Shown piece after piece: positions 9,285-20,056 of a stretch of 64,000 nt of DNA (position 1 is the stretch's first letter; every line of letters begins with the position of its first letter). The stretch covers positions 1,674,001-1,738,000 of the forward strand of contig ML978121.1 of the NCBI GenBank assembly GCA_010015805.1, written 5' to 3'. The position numbers and the translations under genes are program-made. The notes below the pieces were generated by a model, which was not told the DNA's origin, ran no database searches, and saw only the letters and a program-made list of their open reading frames with translations. Source of the stretch: Rhizodiscina lignyota (taxonomy: Eukaryota > Ascomycota > Dothideomycetes > Aulographales > Rhizodiscinaceae).

Positions 9285-9880
9285 TAAATAAATATCCCCT
9301 TAGATTCATCCCATGTTGAGCTTGGAGCCGCTTGCTCTCCGACTGTGCTGGATCCCACGTGGCCCTCCAAGGACCGAATTCCGGGTTGATGAGTTATTGT
9401 CGCCCAAGTCCGTCTCCACGTTTTCAGTCCGCGTGAGCCCCATGGGCGAAATTGCATCGAATCGAACGGCAACTTGAACGGCTTCAAGAACCCGCTTCTT
9501 TACTGATTTCGGAAATAAAGCGGGTTTGTGAACCCATACCCACTGCGGGTTGTGGAGAAGGTGGAGCGGAGAGGACCATTCTTGGGCATGCCTAGCAAGG
9601 TCTTTCCCCTGATCTTATCGTTCCTCACATCCTCCAAGCCTTTTCTCACCTCTTGGCCCACCTTGACGGTTTCGGGAGAGGTCACACGGGGAGAAAACGG
9701 AACAAAATCGCCACGGAAGTATACATCCGCACGGTGAAGTTCGGCACTTATGCTGTCACCACGGTACCTTAGTCCTGTCTCTTCGAGAGTGGAACCATGG
9801 TTGCAGCCATGCAATGGAATCCAAATATCAAGTCCAACCCCAACTGCTCTGAACGTTTCAAAATGCGGTCAACTTTCCGA
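9285..9880 (-). pseudogene. Possible unidentified gene remnant
   Basis: Reading the minus strand downstream of a stop near 9875, about 125 protein-like codons run to 9500. They include DIWIPLHGCNHGSTLEETGL, LRYRGDSISAELHRADV and FRGDFVPFSP. After a stop, a shifted frame continues to about 9310. No start codon heads the frame and I recognise no family; the WIPL...GSTLE order faintly recalls phytanoyl-CoA dioxygenase-type enzymes, which I do not claim. It could be a decayed gene, an unresolved intron-containing gene, or chance. Confidence 0.25.
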
Positions 9881-10038
9881 ACGGCGAACGCTTTGTCCTC
9901 CTAACTTACCCCAGTCAATGATATTCTTTTAGGAAATCTAGTATAATCTTATCATTCTTCCAGATTCTATTTCGACTCCAAAGGATGCTCTAAGCCAAAC
10001 TTTTCTCAATTTTCATCCCCACATCCTGCTCTTCAACC

Positions 10039-12110
10039 ATGGAGGACGAAACGAAAGACGAGAAACACTTCGAGGAATTCACGGTCGAAGATGAATCGCC
10101 GGAAGCTATTGAGTTCAAGAAGAAGGAGCGAAAGCTCGTCAGAAAATTGGACACCTTTGTAGCTCCGGTGGTAATGATGCTCATGCTCATTTCCTACCTT
10201 GACCGCGGTAATATAGGATTTGCAGCAACCCAAGGCATGAATGAAGACCTTAATTTGAAAGGATCTGAATACAACGTATGTCATCTCTCACTTTCAACTG
10301 TTCAGTCTAGACTAATACTGGCACAGATTGCGGTATCATTATTTTACATCACGTATATTCTTGCTGAGGTGTGTATTCCGACAACATTCTTGCGCGAAAG
10401 TACTGAACCTAGGCAGTTTCCGGCTTCACTTCTTGTGAAGAGGCTTAGCTTCAAGCGCGTTATGCCCGCAATCGCCTTCGGCTGGGGCCTCATTTGCATG
10501 GTAAGCAAATCGAGCTCCTTTCTCCAAACTAGGACAAATGCTCACTCGTATTTAGTGCGTCGGCTTCGTTAAGGGCTTCGCGTCCCTAGTTGTACTCCGA
10601 TTACTACTTGGTTTCTTCGAGGGTTGTCTTTTCCCAGCTCTGACTTTGTTCCTCGCCAATTGGTATAAGCGTGAAGAACTCGGTGAGCGTGGGCCACAGT
10701 AAACAGAAACTCAAATATACTAACACTAGAAAGGTCTAAGAGTATCATATCTCTTCATTGCATCAGCCTTATCCGGAGCTTTCGGAGGTCTCATCGCACT
10801 CGGTATCTTGTTCATGAACGGGACGGCTGGCTATGCAGGTTGGCGATGGTATGGCTAATTGCAACTACCGAAGGAGCTAGTTTCCAGCGAGCGAACAGTC
10901 TGCGCATCCACCTTGTTAAAGTTACCCCTGGTACTTCCAAGAAGCTTCCTCGTATTGGTGAAGTTGCATTCGAGGTTGTTAGGGCGTAGCTTGCATAGCG
11001 TACCTTGGACGATTTGCTTCTCCTTATTACGTAAAAGAGACGCTGTTGCAGGTCTTGTTCGCTCGCCGGAATCTAGCTCCTTCATCTTATCATATCGAAG
11101 AAACTAACAGTGAACAGGCTCTATATCATCGAGGGCATCATCACCATTGCCTTCTCGTTTATTTGCTACTTTCTTGTGCCGGAAAATTACTCCACGGCGT
11201 ATTTCCTTAACGCAGAAGAGAAGGCTATCATGAAGCACCGCTCAGAGCTGATGGAGTCGTATAGTGGTGGCGACGGCAAATATACGAAGAAGGATATCAA
11301 GCTGGCGTTGACGGATATCAAGACTTGGCTCCACGGTATCCTGCAGGTGGCCGTTGTCACAATCCTGTACGGGTTTGGCACATTTTTGCCTGTGATCCTG
11401 AAATTCGGCTTCCATTACTCCACTTTACAGTCTCAGTATCTTGTCATTCCAGGTGAGTCTATTAAACTCCTAAAAGCTTTGCTATACACTCACAATTCGA
11501 CAGTTAACCTTTGGGGCGCACTATCATACCTCGTCGGCGCAATCGTACGTATCTCTTTAGGACTTTCGCTGTTTCATTCCACCCCCCCAAAACCAACCAA
11601 CCCCCTTTCTCCCCGGGAATAATCCTGCTGATTCCTTCATAGCTGGCCGATAGATACAATGCAAGATGGATAACTCAAATGATCTGCGCGCCCATCGGAA
11701 TAGCGGGTTATGCGATTCTGCTCAATCTGGACAAGGTCTCTCCCGGAGTCCAATATTTCGCCACTTATTTAATCTCTACGGCCTGCTACCTCTGCACGGG
11801 GACGAATATTGCGTGGCACTCGATGAATACCGCTCCGGATGGAAAACGCGCTGCTGCACTCGGTGTCCAACTGACGCTCACAAACATCGGAGGTGTCATC
11901 AGCGGACAGATATATCGCGACCCTCCAAATTACACTCTTGGACATGCCTGGTCTTTAGGATCTCTCGGCTTTGCCTGGTGCGGGTGGTGGATCTTATTGT
12001 TCATCTACAAGAGGCGTGACGCTTGGAAGGCAAAGGCGCGGGCGGAGGGAGTTGTTATCCCATCCGAAGACTTTTCAGACCGTTCTCCAGAGTTCAAGTA
12101 TCAGTACTAG
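10039..12110 (+). CDS. MFS transporter, anion:cation symporter (Dal5/TNA1-like)
   Basis: Eight exons: 10039-10275, 10327-10368, 10417-10500, 10556-10682, 10734-10848, 11118-11452, 11504-11544, 11643-12110; about 482 aa. All phases join. A polar N-terminus leads to LISYLDRGNIGFAA, the TM1 signature of the allantoate/nicotinate/pantothenate permease family. Also present are LLGFFEGCLFPALTLFL (TM4, motif F/YEGxxFP), SALSGAFGGLIALGI, the long central loop, and a C-terminal half with GTNIAWHSMN and LTNIGGVISGQIY. These plasma-membrane symporters import organic anions. Intron 5 (10849-11117, 269 nt) is four to five times longer than the others because it contains an inverted-repeat element. Location next to catabolic genes suggests import of a carboxylate substrate. 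Confidence 0.9.
10870..11083. mobile_element. Inverted-repeat (MITE-like) element inside an intron
   Basis: Arms at 10870-10897 (GAAGGAGCTAGTTTCC...) and 11056-11083 are inverted copies matching at 26 of 28 positions, enclosing 158 bp. The element lies wholly within intron 5 of the transporter, and normal intron ends remain outside it (donor GTATGG at 10849, branch-like ACTAAC and acceptor AACAG at 11117). No clear target duplication was found, so the family is unknown. A stable hairpin of other origin is the alternative. Confidence 0.65.
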
Positions 12111-12268
12111 CGAGAGGGGATCTTTGTACACTGTCTGCTGATACATTGGCGAGGAAGGACGTTCAATTTGCAGGTACCAAGCTTGGTGTCAAAAGCGAGG
12201 CCTGCCTGTGCAAATCTGAACATACGCGGTGTGTCAAATAACTTGTACAACGCTGAAGTAGTCCAAAA

Positions 12269-14141
12269 TCAGAGATCATCGTCTTCGCTATCAATACCGC
12301 TCTCCCAACCTTCCGTATACTCTTCTGCCATTCCCCTCAATGCTTCGCCGATCCCATTCCGATCATCGACATTCACGCCCGGCGAGCGCAGGACGATCTG
12401 CTCCAGATTCTGAAGCCTCTTTGAAACGGCGGAACTGGTAGAAAGTGCCGCTCGCATCGCTAGAGTGTCCATACCTGCAGTATCGACGTCGAAAATTCGG
12501 GGAAAGCTAGACAACAGCGGGAAGAGTAGAGAGCTTTGGTGCCTAATGTAGTGTCAGTTGGGAATAATGTAGAGTGGATGTGATATACGAAACATACCTG
12601 ATGATGGTAGTGCCCCCTCCACTAGCGAAGCGATCTCTCGAGGCAATATTTCCTTCCTCGATTTCAATGGTAGGCTTCCACGTCCCTCGAAGGCTCTCCG
12701 CTCTCCCAAATATATGATCTTCAGTGCCACCATGCCCATTAAGATGTGTTCGAGCTTGCTGTTGATCAGCAGAGAATAGACGAATTTCGAATCGATCAAT
12801 CTTCGATGGCGCATCTTGATCATCGTTTACAGCTCCGTTCATCATGCGATGATCTCCGTCTCCGTTCGCGGCCGAAGCTCCTGACAGGGCAGACGCGCTT
12901 GCAGCACCGTACTCGAGCTCAGAGACTTTTCTTACTCCGTCTCGATTTAGTGCCAATTCCAAGTCTCCGAGCAACACCATCCGGCCATCCACTGGACGAA
13001 GCCGTGCAGGAAGTGTACAGCTCTCGACCGCGGCGGCTTGGAGAGCGCCAATCTGCCACATGGATTTGTCGACGTGCAGATATGATGGCGGGTGCTGCGT
13101 CTCACTGGAGACCGGAACGTAGATTGAAGCGTTTGGCACTATCGCCGAAAGTGACCGAGATGCATCCAATGCATGCTTTAATCTTCTCTCCTACGTTTGT
13201 AAGAGCTTTGACAGACAACCGTGCAGATTTGACTCACCCTTGTGTCTCCAATGGGTCCCTCAAGTCCCCAAGTCCATATCCCAGTTTTGCCGTACTCATC
13301 TCTCAGTCGTTCTAACCAACTTGCGGTCCAGCCGCCCCAAGCGTCTCCAACATCAGCGAAGATCTGAAAAGCTTGTAGCTGATCGCATTCTTCCGCAAAA
13401 TGCCTTACATCTCTGTCCAAGAGGTCATGCTCCCGGTCGAGGACAGCGAATAATTCTTCTCCAGTCTGCCAGTCGCCAAAGGAAGAAAGCTGAGATGAAG
13501 ATGGTATGTCATTTAGTGACACAGGGACTAGCGAGCGCGGATGGTAATAGACGCGATTGAAGTCTGACCAGTATCGTACTGTTGATGAGCTCAACGGCGG
13601 AGGAGCTGTACCTTGTTCCAGATGTACTTGGTACGGATGCGGCTGAATCGGAGGTTGTCGGTGAATGGTTGGAGAATTGTTCCTGCATCACATTCAGCCA
13701 TATAAGGCAAATGCTTTGACTATTTAACCCTACCAGAGATTTGAATTATTTCCCTGATCACTCGCTTCGTAGAGTGCATTGAGCTTGCGAAGCGATCCAA
13801 AGTTGCTCTTCAAATCGTAAACGAGGGCCCTCGGCATGAACGTGTCGGAGCCATCAGATCCAACTCCAGGCTGAAAGAAAAGTCTGCGTCAACCGACTGC
13901 TTTTGACCAAGAACACCGCAGTAAAGAGTTTAACGGAATCAGAAGGTTTCATGCTTACTCGAAAATGAATGTCATGATCTACGGGAGATTCATCTTCAGC
14001 GGAATACGTGAAATACGACTCCTATGCGATATCAGCACTGGGGCAGGCTATGAATTCCGAACTCAATACCTGAGTGTTCCAGAAATGTGTTCCAAGGTAA
14101 TTTCCTTGTTCGCCGAACTGAAGAGTCACGATCTCATGCAT
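12269..14141 (-). CDS. DML1: DML1/misato family protein, mitochondrial and DNA segregation
   Basis: Six exons: 14141-14070, 14021-13959, 13870-13734, 13682-13238, 13190-12598, 12542-12269; 527 aa with all phases consistent. The N-terminus [20 protein letters not shown] is the family hallmark, followed by [13 protein letters not shown] and the [15 protein letters not shown] segment. The tubulin-like body continues with [19 protein letters not shown] and [21 protein letters not shown]. The C-terminus is acidic (GIDSEDDDL). Yeast Dml1 and fly misato resemble tubulin and FtsZ and are needed for mitochondrial partitioning. Length matches the family (about 480-530 aa). The gene is convergent with the transporter. 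Upstream, 350-385 bp from the start, lie four ACGCGT boxes, consistent with cell-cycle-timed expression. Confidence 0.93.
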
Positions 14142-14637
14142 ATCTTCCAAAGTCGTTTATGAATCTTCGAATTCACACTTGAAAGAATGCAATGACAAGC
14201 TGTTTACGCTGTACTCGGCATCTTTCTTCAAGAGCTAGCTCAAAACAGAGTTGCTGCTATGTAAAGAGTCGTCCTCAAGAGGTCGCAAGGTTTCTCCAAA
14301 ACCTTCTTGTTGAATAAGTTTGATTACATAATCTATCTCTCTCGATGACATGGAATGATTTCTCTGCGAACGCGCTCCACAATTTTGTCCGTTCAGTTTT
14401 GCTGCGATTCCGCGCAAATGATTCAGTATTTTGTTATACATATATCATAAAATATATATTCAAGAACTCAAGGTTTGAGTTGCTTCTCGAACGCGTCCAC
14501 ACGCGTCCACACGCGTCCGGACGCGTCTGTGGTTTCAGCTGCGGCCGCCCTGGCTCCGTCTCTTTCATCCTTATAAGCTAAGATCGTGTCTCTCGTCAGC
14601 TGAAAATCAAGTTCTCTACATTCATCTGTATGCTCTG
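14142..14637. other. Promoter of DML1 and 3' end of the UNC93-like gene
   Basis: Both flanking genes are on the minus strand, so this stretch is the DML1 upstream region plus the 3' untranslated region of the neighbour. Its one clear structure is the MluI-box array at 14491-14526. Confidence 0.6.
14491..14526. promoter_or_regulatory. Array of four ACGCGT (MCB) boxes
   Basis: ACGCGT starts at 14491, 14501, 14511 and 14521, an exact 10-base spacing made by tandem copies of ACGCGTCCAC with decay in the last two. ACGCGT is the MluI cell-cycle box bound by MBF (Mbp1/Swi6, Res1/Cdc10) in ascomycetes. The one-helical-turn spacing would put all sites on one DNA face. The array is 350-385 bp upstream of the DML1 start. 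Confidence 0.6.
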
Positions 14638-16268
14638 TTACAGTTTGACGTCCGCAGCAACTCCCACAGGCGCAGGGAGATTTCCACTCTCTCTTTGCAC
14701 CTTCCGATCCCCCAAAGTGACACCAATTTTGGATACCACCAGCCATGCAGGCAAAAGGGAAACCGCCCACAGGCCGAAATTGAAGTAAACGCCTCCAACC
14801 GAAGCCATGATGGCGACGCTGTTAACTCCGTACTACGCATGGTGAGTTTCCATCTGCCCAGGAGAGATCTTCACTACTTACGCTGATGGCTTGCCATGCT
14901 GATTCTGTCCCTCGCAACAAGCCTGCGATGCGAATAACTTCCGCTAATGAATTTGCCAAGTTGCTGACCACGAAGTAGAGATACATGTAATTCAACTGGA
15001 ATCCTGCAACCCACAGCAAGGAGAGCGCGAATGCCTTGCCAAAGCCGTGGTCAACCCAGTCGTACGATGGATTCGTTCGGTGGAAGTCAGTCACCAGTAT
15101 TGTCGCCCAGATCCACCATGCGCCTTGCAGTCCGAGGATCGTAAAAATTGCTGCTCTGGCACGTGTTTTGAGCGCAATCTTGTTTCGATCCAGGAAAGCT
15201 CCCAATAGATTGCCTGCGATTATGGCAGTGATGCCGGAAAGGAAAGATCCAAGAGCTCTCGCTCGGACTGAAAACCACAATGATTCAAATGTGAACATGA
15301 CTGCCTCGGAGTAGACTCCTTGCCCGATTAGTGGAACGATCAACAGGAAATCCCTGCTGAAGAAGAGCTTTGTTGTGAGCTTCATTTCCTTCCAGTTGCT
15401 GTTGGTGATGCTCATGTCCACGGTCTTTCCGTCCTTGCGCTGAACTTTGGAAGGCTTGTTCAAAAGCAGCCCTGCAAATGGTCCCAAAGCTTGCAGCGCA
15501 ATGAATGCCTCATAGACGTGGTAAGAGACCTTGCCTGCCACATTGTTCTTTGCGTTTATTCCAAGATTAATGGCCTATTCAACCGTAGACTAATTAGCAT
15601 GGTCTTCAGGAGTCAGGGAAAGCGTTTTCTTGAGACTGCTTACGCCGCCAATGACCTGTCCACCAACTCGGAAAGAAAGCCAGAAACCTAAGAAGCGTCC
15701 TTGATTGTACGGCTCTGGGTAAGAAAGGGCGATTGCGGCCTCCGCCATCCAAAACACGCCGGCTGAGATGCCACAGAGGGCCGCTCCGAAGAGGACAAAC
15801 CATTGCGTTCCATACCTATTGTTTGTGTATAGGCCAGCTGCATAAGGAGCATATCCTATTGTGCCGATTATGAGCGCCCACTTGATGCCGATGTACCGAA
15901 CGATGATGCTGCTAAAAGCACATGAGACGACCATAAGGCAGAATGTAAGTGCGTTTGCACCATTGACCAGATATGGTTTCTCTTCGCCGCCGGCGCCCAA
16001 TGAATTCATCGCTGCTTTTCTTAGTCACCATCTCGATCTTGCAGAAGAAATTGCTTACCGCCCCATATACCAGGCGCGAGTAGATTACATATTCCGAGCA
16101 CCAAAGCATTATAAGATGTCGAACGATACCATTTGACTGCGCATACTTCAGCAACGACGACTATTTTGGGCAGCACTTTCAATCACCCTTCACTCTCCTC
16201 TCGCCGCCTACAGCTCCGTCATTCTCCAAAGATATCTCCGCATCGGATTTAATATTCTCTTCAGCCAT
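14638..16268 (-). CDS. UNC93-like major facilitator transporter
   Basis: Five exons: 16268-16187, 16136-16059, 16011-15644, 15574-14882, 14832-14638; 471 aa. A polar N-terminus (MAEENIKSDAEISLEND) leads to KWYRSTSYNALVLGICNLLAPGIWGAM, the TM1 region of fungal UNC93-like proteins. Further family marks are GYAPYAAGLYTNNRYG, SAGVFWMAEAAIALSYPEPYNQGRFLG and, in the C-terminal half, GAWWIWATILV and FQLNYMYLYFV. The last exon gives ASVGGVYFNFGLWAVSLLPAWLVV. About 11-12 membrane spans are expected. Animal UNC93 is a channel or trafficking regulator; the fungal members have no assigned substrate. Confidence 0.9.
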
Positions 16269-17401
16269 TGCGGCGATGTGAGATTATCCAAAGTTAAAAG
16301 CGCTCAATTGGATGGGTTAGCAGCTGACATGAATGATCTAGATATTTAAAATTCTATAACGGCCTCGTGTTGGCACAGGACAAATTTTATACTCTCGCAT
16401 TAATTAACCACAAGCATTTTCAACATCTTCTACCCCACAAATTGACCGACGCCATATGAGGAGACGTTCCTCAGTGGGTACAAGCAGTACCTATCTCGGC
16501 AAGCACGCCGTTGGTGGCGTGCTCGCACGAAATCGCATCCTTGTCATTGCATGCTTCTTCTCATCACAACGTCCAAACAACTCACGAAAAGCTCTGCGCA
16601 TGCAAGGCATTTGCTGCCATGCTGGTGAATTCTCTCTCTGGGGTCTCGCCAACAGTGTAATGTGTCGGCACTGAAATCGGTTTCCAATCGGCGAATCGGA
16701 TCAGCCCACGAGCGGAGACAAGCATCTCATCGTCTTTTCCGGCTTGAAGAAGTCTTGCCATCGCAGCGGCTCATCGTTGATGCAATGAAAATTGATGTAG
16801 TGATGAGGTGCGGAACGAGTCGCCTGCTTCGACGCGTTGTTATGAAATTGCGCGAGTCAACCGCCTCATGTCGCCATTCTAAATCAAGGTTTGCCGGTAT
16901 TCAACACGAGTGGGTCTGCTCCAGTTTGTTCTTATCTGTCGAGCCATTATCGTGTGGACGTTATAGAGCTTGCCGCCTTAATACGAAAAGCCATAGTATC
17001 CTAAATGAGAAAAGTGCTTCTCTGACGGCTCCAACGCTCTCCACTCCCTGTTTCAAAAGACGACCGTGTTGACTATCCTGCTAGCAGATAGAGTCTGCTC
17101 CGTTAAATGAAACACGACCATAACAAGCTCCTGGTCGCCAACATCAAATTGGTTGAAATTCTTTGAAAATAACCTTAAGCGAACGAATGTGATTGTGTGA
17201 AGAGGTTAGCAATAGTGTTAAGCTAGCGCTAAACTAATCTCGGGAAGGGGTGTATTCCCTTCGGATGACGCTATGCCGTTTATAAGTTGCGTGAGGGAAT
17301 AACAGCTACCCAGTTAGCTGCAACCTTCGCAGAAACTCTCTAAATTAAAAGTGCCGCTCCCATCGCTACTTCCAAACCTGGCATTACAACAGACACTCAA
17401 A
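16269..17401. other. Intergenic between divergent UNC93-like and monooxygenase genes
   Basis: About 1.1 kb. Short frames at 16456-17072 show no family or motif. The region must contain both promoters; an AT-rich stretch near 16337-16360 could serve the UNC93-like gene. Confidence 0.5.
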
Positions 17402-19345
17402 ATGTCACCGCATCTGTTAGACACGCTGACAGACTCCGCTTCGAACCCAAATATCCAGAATGGCTTTCCGTCGAATATCGGCTCCGGGGTCAACAGCGAA
17501 ACTGTACACATCAGCAAAGTACAGCCGGTAGCTCCCGTGCATAGCGAAGCAAAGTTTGAGCTTGAAGATCACCCAATCGATGAACCCCGAAGCTTAAACG
17601 TACGTCCAATCCTAAACAACTGTTTAAGCGATTCTTCTAAGATTCAATAGGTTGCAGTAATAGGCGCAGGGATAGCTGGGATTACAGCGGGAGTGCTGTT
17701 ACCAGTTAAGGTACCGGGTCTTCGATTGACCATATTCGAGAAAAACCCAGACGTTGTAAGACCACCAATATGACCCATTCTACTTCAAGTTGCTCATGGA
17801 TTACAGTCAGGAACGTGGTTAGAGAATTCATACCCAGGTGTAAGGTGTGATATTCCGGCACATGTTTATCAATCGACATTTTCGCCAAACACGCAGTGGA
17901 CAGAAGAGTACGCCCAAGGCCATGAAATCCGAGACTACTGGCAAGGCGTTGCGCGCAAGTACGACGTATACAAATATCTGCGGTTGAACTCGCATGTCAC
18001 ACTCGCCGAATGGGACCCCGAGAGCGCTCAGTGGTTGCTCAGTGTTAAAGATTTGAAAAAAGACTCCACCGACACGACATCCGTGGAAAGGTTCGATGTC
18101 GTCATTACAGCCATTGGACGTTTCAATGCGTGGAAGCTCCCAGATATCCCCGGTATAGAGACTTACGAAGGCCATCTCCGCCATTCAAGCAACTGGGATA
18201 AATCATTCGATCCAAATGGCAAGAGAGTTGCTGTCATAGGCAATGGAGCTAGCGGTATCCAAGTTGTTCCGAGCCTGCAGCCGATCGTAAAGCATCTTGA
18301 CCACTACGCCCGGAGTCCAACCTGGATCGCAGGCTCCTTTGCCGGAGAGGGAGAGGGGCGCACATTGGAGCCAAAGCTGTACCCCGTCGAAAAACTGCAA
18401 TCTTTCGAGGATCCAGAGGCATATTATAAGTTCCGAAAGGAGTTTGAAGCCAAGTTTTACCGCCGTTTTGAAACCATCTTCAAAAACACAGAGGGGAATG
18501 AGAAACTGCGAACAGATTTCAAAACTGCAATGACGGAACGTCTGAAGGAGAAGCCTGAGCTTCTTGAGCAGATCCTCCCGGATTTCTCACCCAACTGCAG
18601 GAGGCTGACGCCTGGTCCGGGATATTTAGAGGCACTGACGAAGGATAATGTGAGCTTCATCCGTACTCCAATCGCCAGGTTCACCAAGGAAGGCATCGTG
18701 ACGAACGATGACACAGAGCGAAAAGTCGACGCCGTCATCTGTTCGACTGGAGCAAATAGGGATATGCTGCCGCCTTTCCCTATACGAGTACCGGGCGTGG
18801 GAAGCATCCAGGATGCATGGAGTCCGTCACCGTACACCTACTTGGGCGTTGCAACACCCTCATTTCCAAATCTCCTCTCCGTCCAAGGGCCTAACGCCAC
18901 CGGACACAGTGGGACTGTGCCGAACCAGCTCGAAACTCAGGTGACATACATCGCACAGCTCCTGCGAAAAGTGACGCAACAGGGCATCAAGACTTTCTCC
19001 CCCTCCAAAGCTGCTACAGATGATTTCGTCGCGTACTGCGACGCGTTCTTTGCACGCACCGTCTGGTCTGAGTACTGCAGTTCGTGGGCAAACGGCGGAA
19101 AACCTGGAGGAAGGGTGCAAGGTCATTGGCCGGGAAGCGCATCGCATCTGAACATCGTGCGAAGGAGCCCTCGGTGGGAGGACTGGGAATGGACGTACCG
19201 CACCCCCTCAGGCAATCGCTTTGCGTACTTTGGCAATGGTTGGACGGCGAAAGAGTTACAGGAGGATTCGGACCTGACACCATATTTGAAGAAGCCAGAT
19301 GAGATTGACTTGCGGATTTATCATGAGGAGTGGTTCACTGTTTAA
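17402..19345 (+). CDS. Baeyer-Villiger-type flavin monooxygenase
   Basis: Three exons: 17402-17599, 17651-17755, 17807-19345; 613 aa. The start at 17402 has a good context (CTCAAAATGTC); an in-frame ATG 51 bases upstream is possible. The FAD-binding loop VAVIGAGIAGITAG is rebuilt at the first junction (about residues 67-80). SGTWLENSYPGVRCDIPAHVY follows, then a variant Baeyer-Villiger fingerprint YEGHLRHSSNWD (about residue 220; consensus FxGxxxHxxxWP). The NADPH loop is AVIGNGASGIQ (about residue 245). Such enzymes insert oxygen into ketones to form esters or lactones using NADPH and O2. The product class matches the lactonase 12 kb away, but linkage is only suggestive. The roughly 65-residue N-terminal extension before the Rossmann fold is typical of fungal members. 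Confidence 0.92.
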
Positions 19346-20011
19346 GCAGGAAAGTCTTGAGAACGAAAGGGAGAGATGCCATTGTCAATGTCAACTACAT
19401 ACGGCGACGGACATCGTATTCATTAGGGCCGATCTAGGGAATCCCTGCAAAAGGCTCGGCTATAGCTCTTCCCAAAATTTCTTCGATCCAAATTGAAGGC
19501 TATTTACTGACTTATTAAGTTGTGAAGAACAAGAAGAAGAAAGTACAACCGGGCAGAGGCTCCATTGTTGACATTGCTGGGTGTGACTACAGATGTTGTG
19601 TCATATTTTGGCCATCCCTAACCCCTTCGCAGGTAGGTAAGCCCCCAAAGAGGCCAACAATGAAGTCAGGATATGTTCATTTCCGTTGCTCGTTAGTCGG
19701 AGATACAGGGTTGCGCGGTATCTTTGAATGACGCCTGTCGTGGTTGATATCCCACCGTTTCCACGGCGTGTCCGACTCAGCCGGTATCTCTCAGTGGGTG
19801 GTCGTGTGCTCTTGATCTTTTGCGGCAAGGAAGCGACCTGATCGTATTCAGGGCCCCCCTGGTGGTTCATGCGAAGCCTAAACAGAGTAAGGTTAAAAGT
19901 CCTGCCTATCCCGTTGCTTGTTGACTCGGCCCCCAGTGTCGGGTCGCGTTGTGGGGTTTAGCAGAATCTCAACTCGCGATCAAAAGCCGTACATCTGACA
20001 CGGGTGCTGTA
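19346..20011. other. Intergenic between monooxygenase and transposon
   Basis: Non-coding. It has normal base composition up to the TA at 20010-20011, where the transposon starts. No gene or RNA recognised. Confidence 0.55.
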
Positions 20012-20056
20012 GGAGATCCGACGGTCACGTGCAACAGATCACCAAATGTAACACCA
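20012..20056 (+). repeat. Left terminal inverted repeat of the transposon
   Basis: Begins GGAGATCCGACGGTCACGTG and is preceded by TA. GC-rich and almost unmutated, in contrast with the interior. Confidence 0.95.

Larger units (their letters stand above)
8043..10038. other. Two-kilobase gap, no confident gene
   Basis: No complete gene was found. It holds a short GC-rich repeat (9018-9047) and a possible gene remnant on the minus strand (about 9285-9880), both listed separately. The last few hundred bases should include the promoter of the transporter that starts at 10039. Confidence 0.5.
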
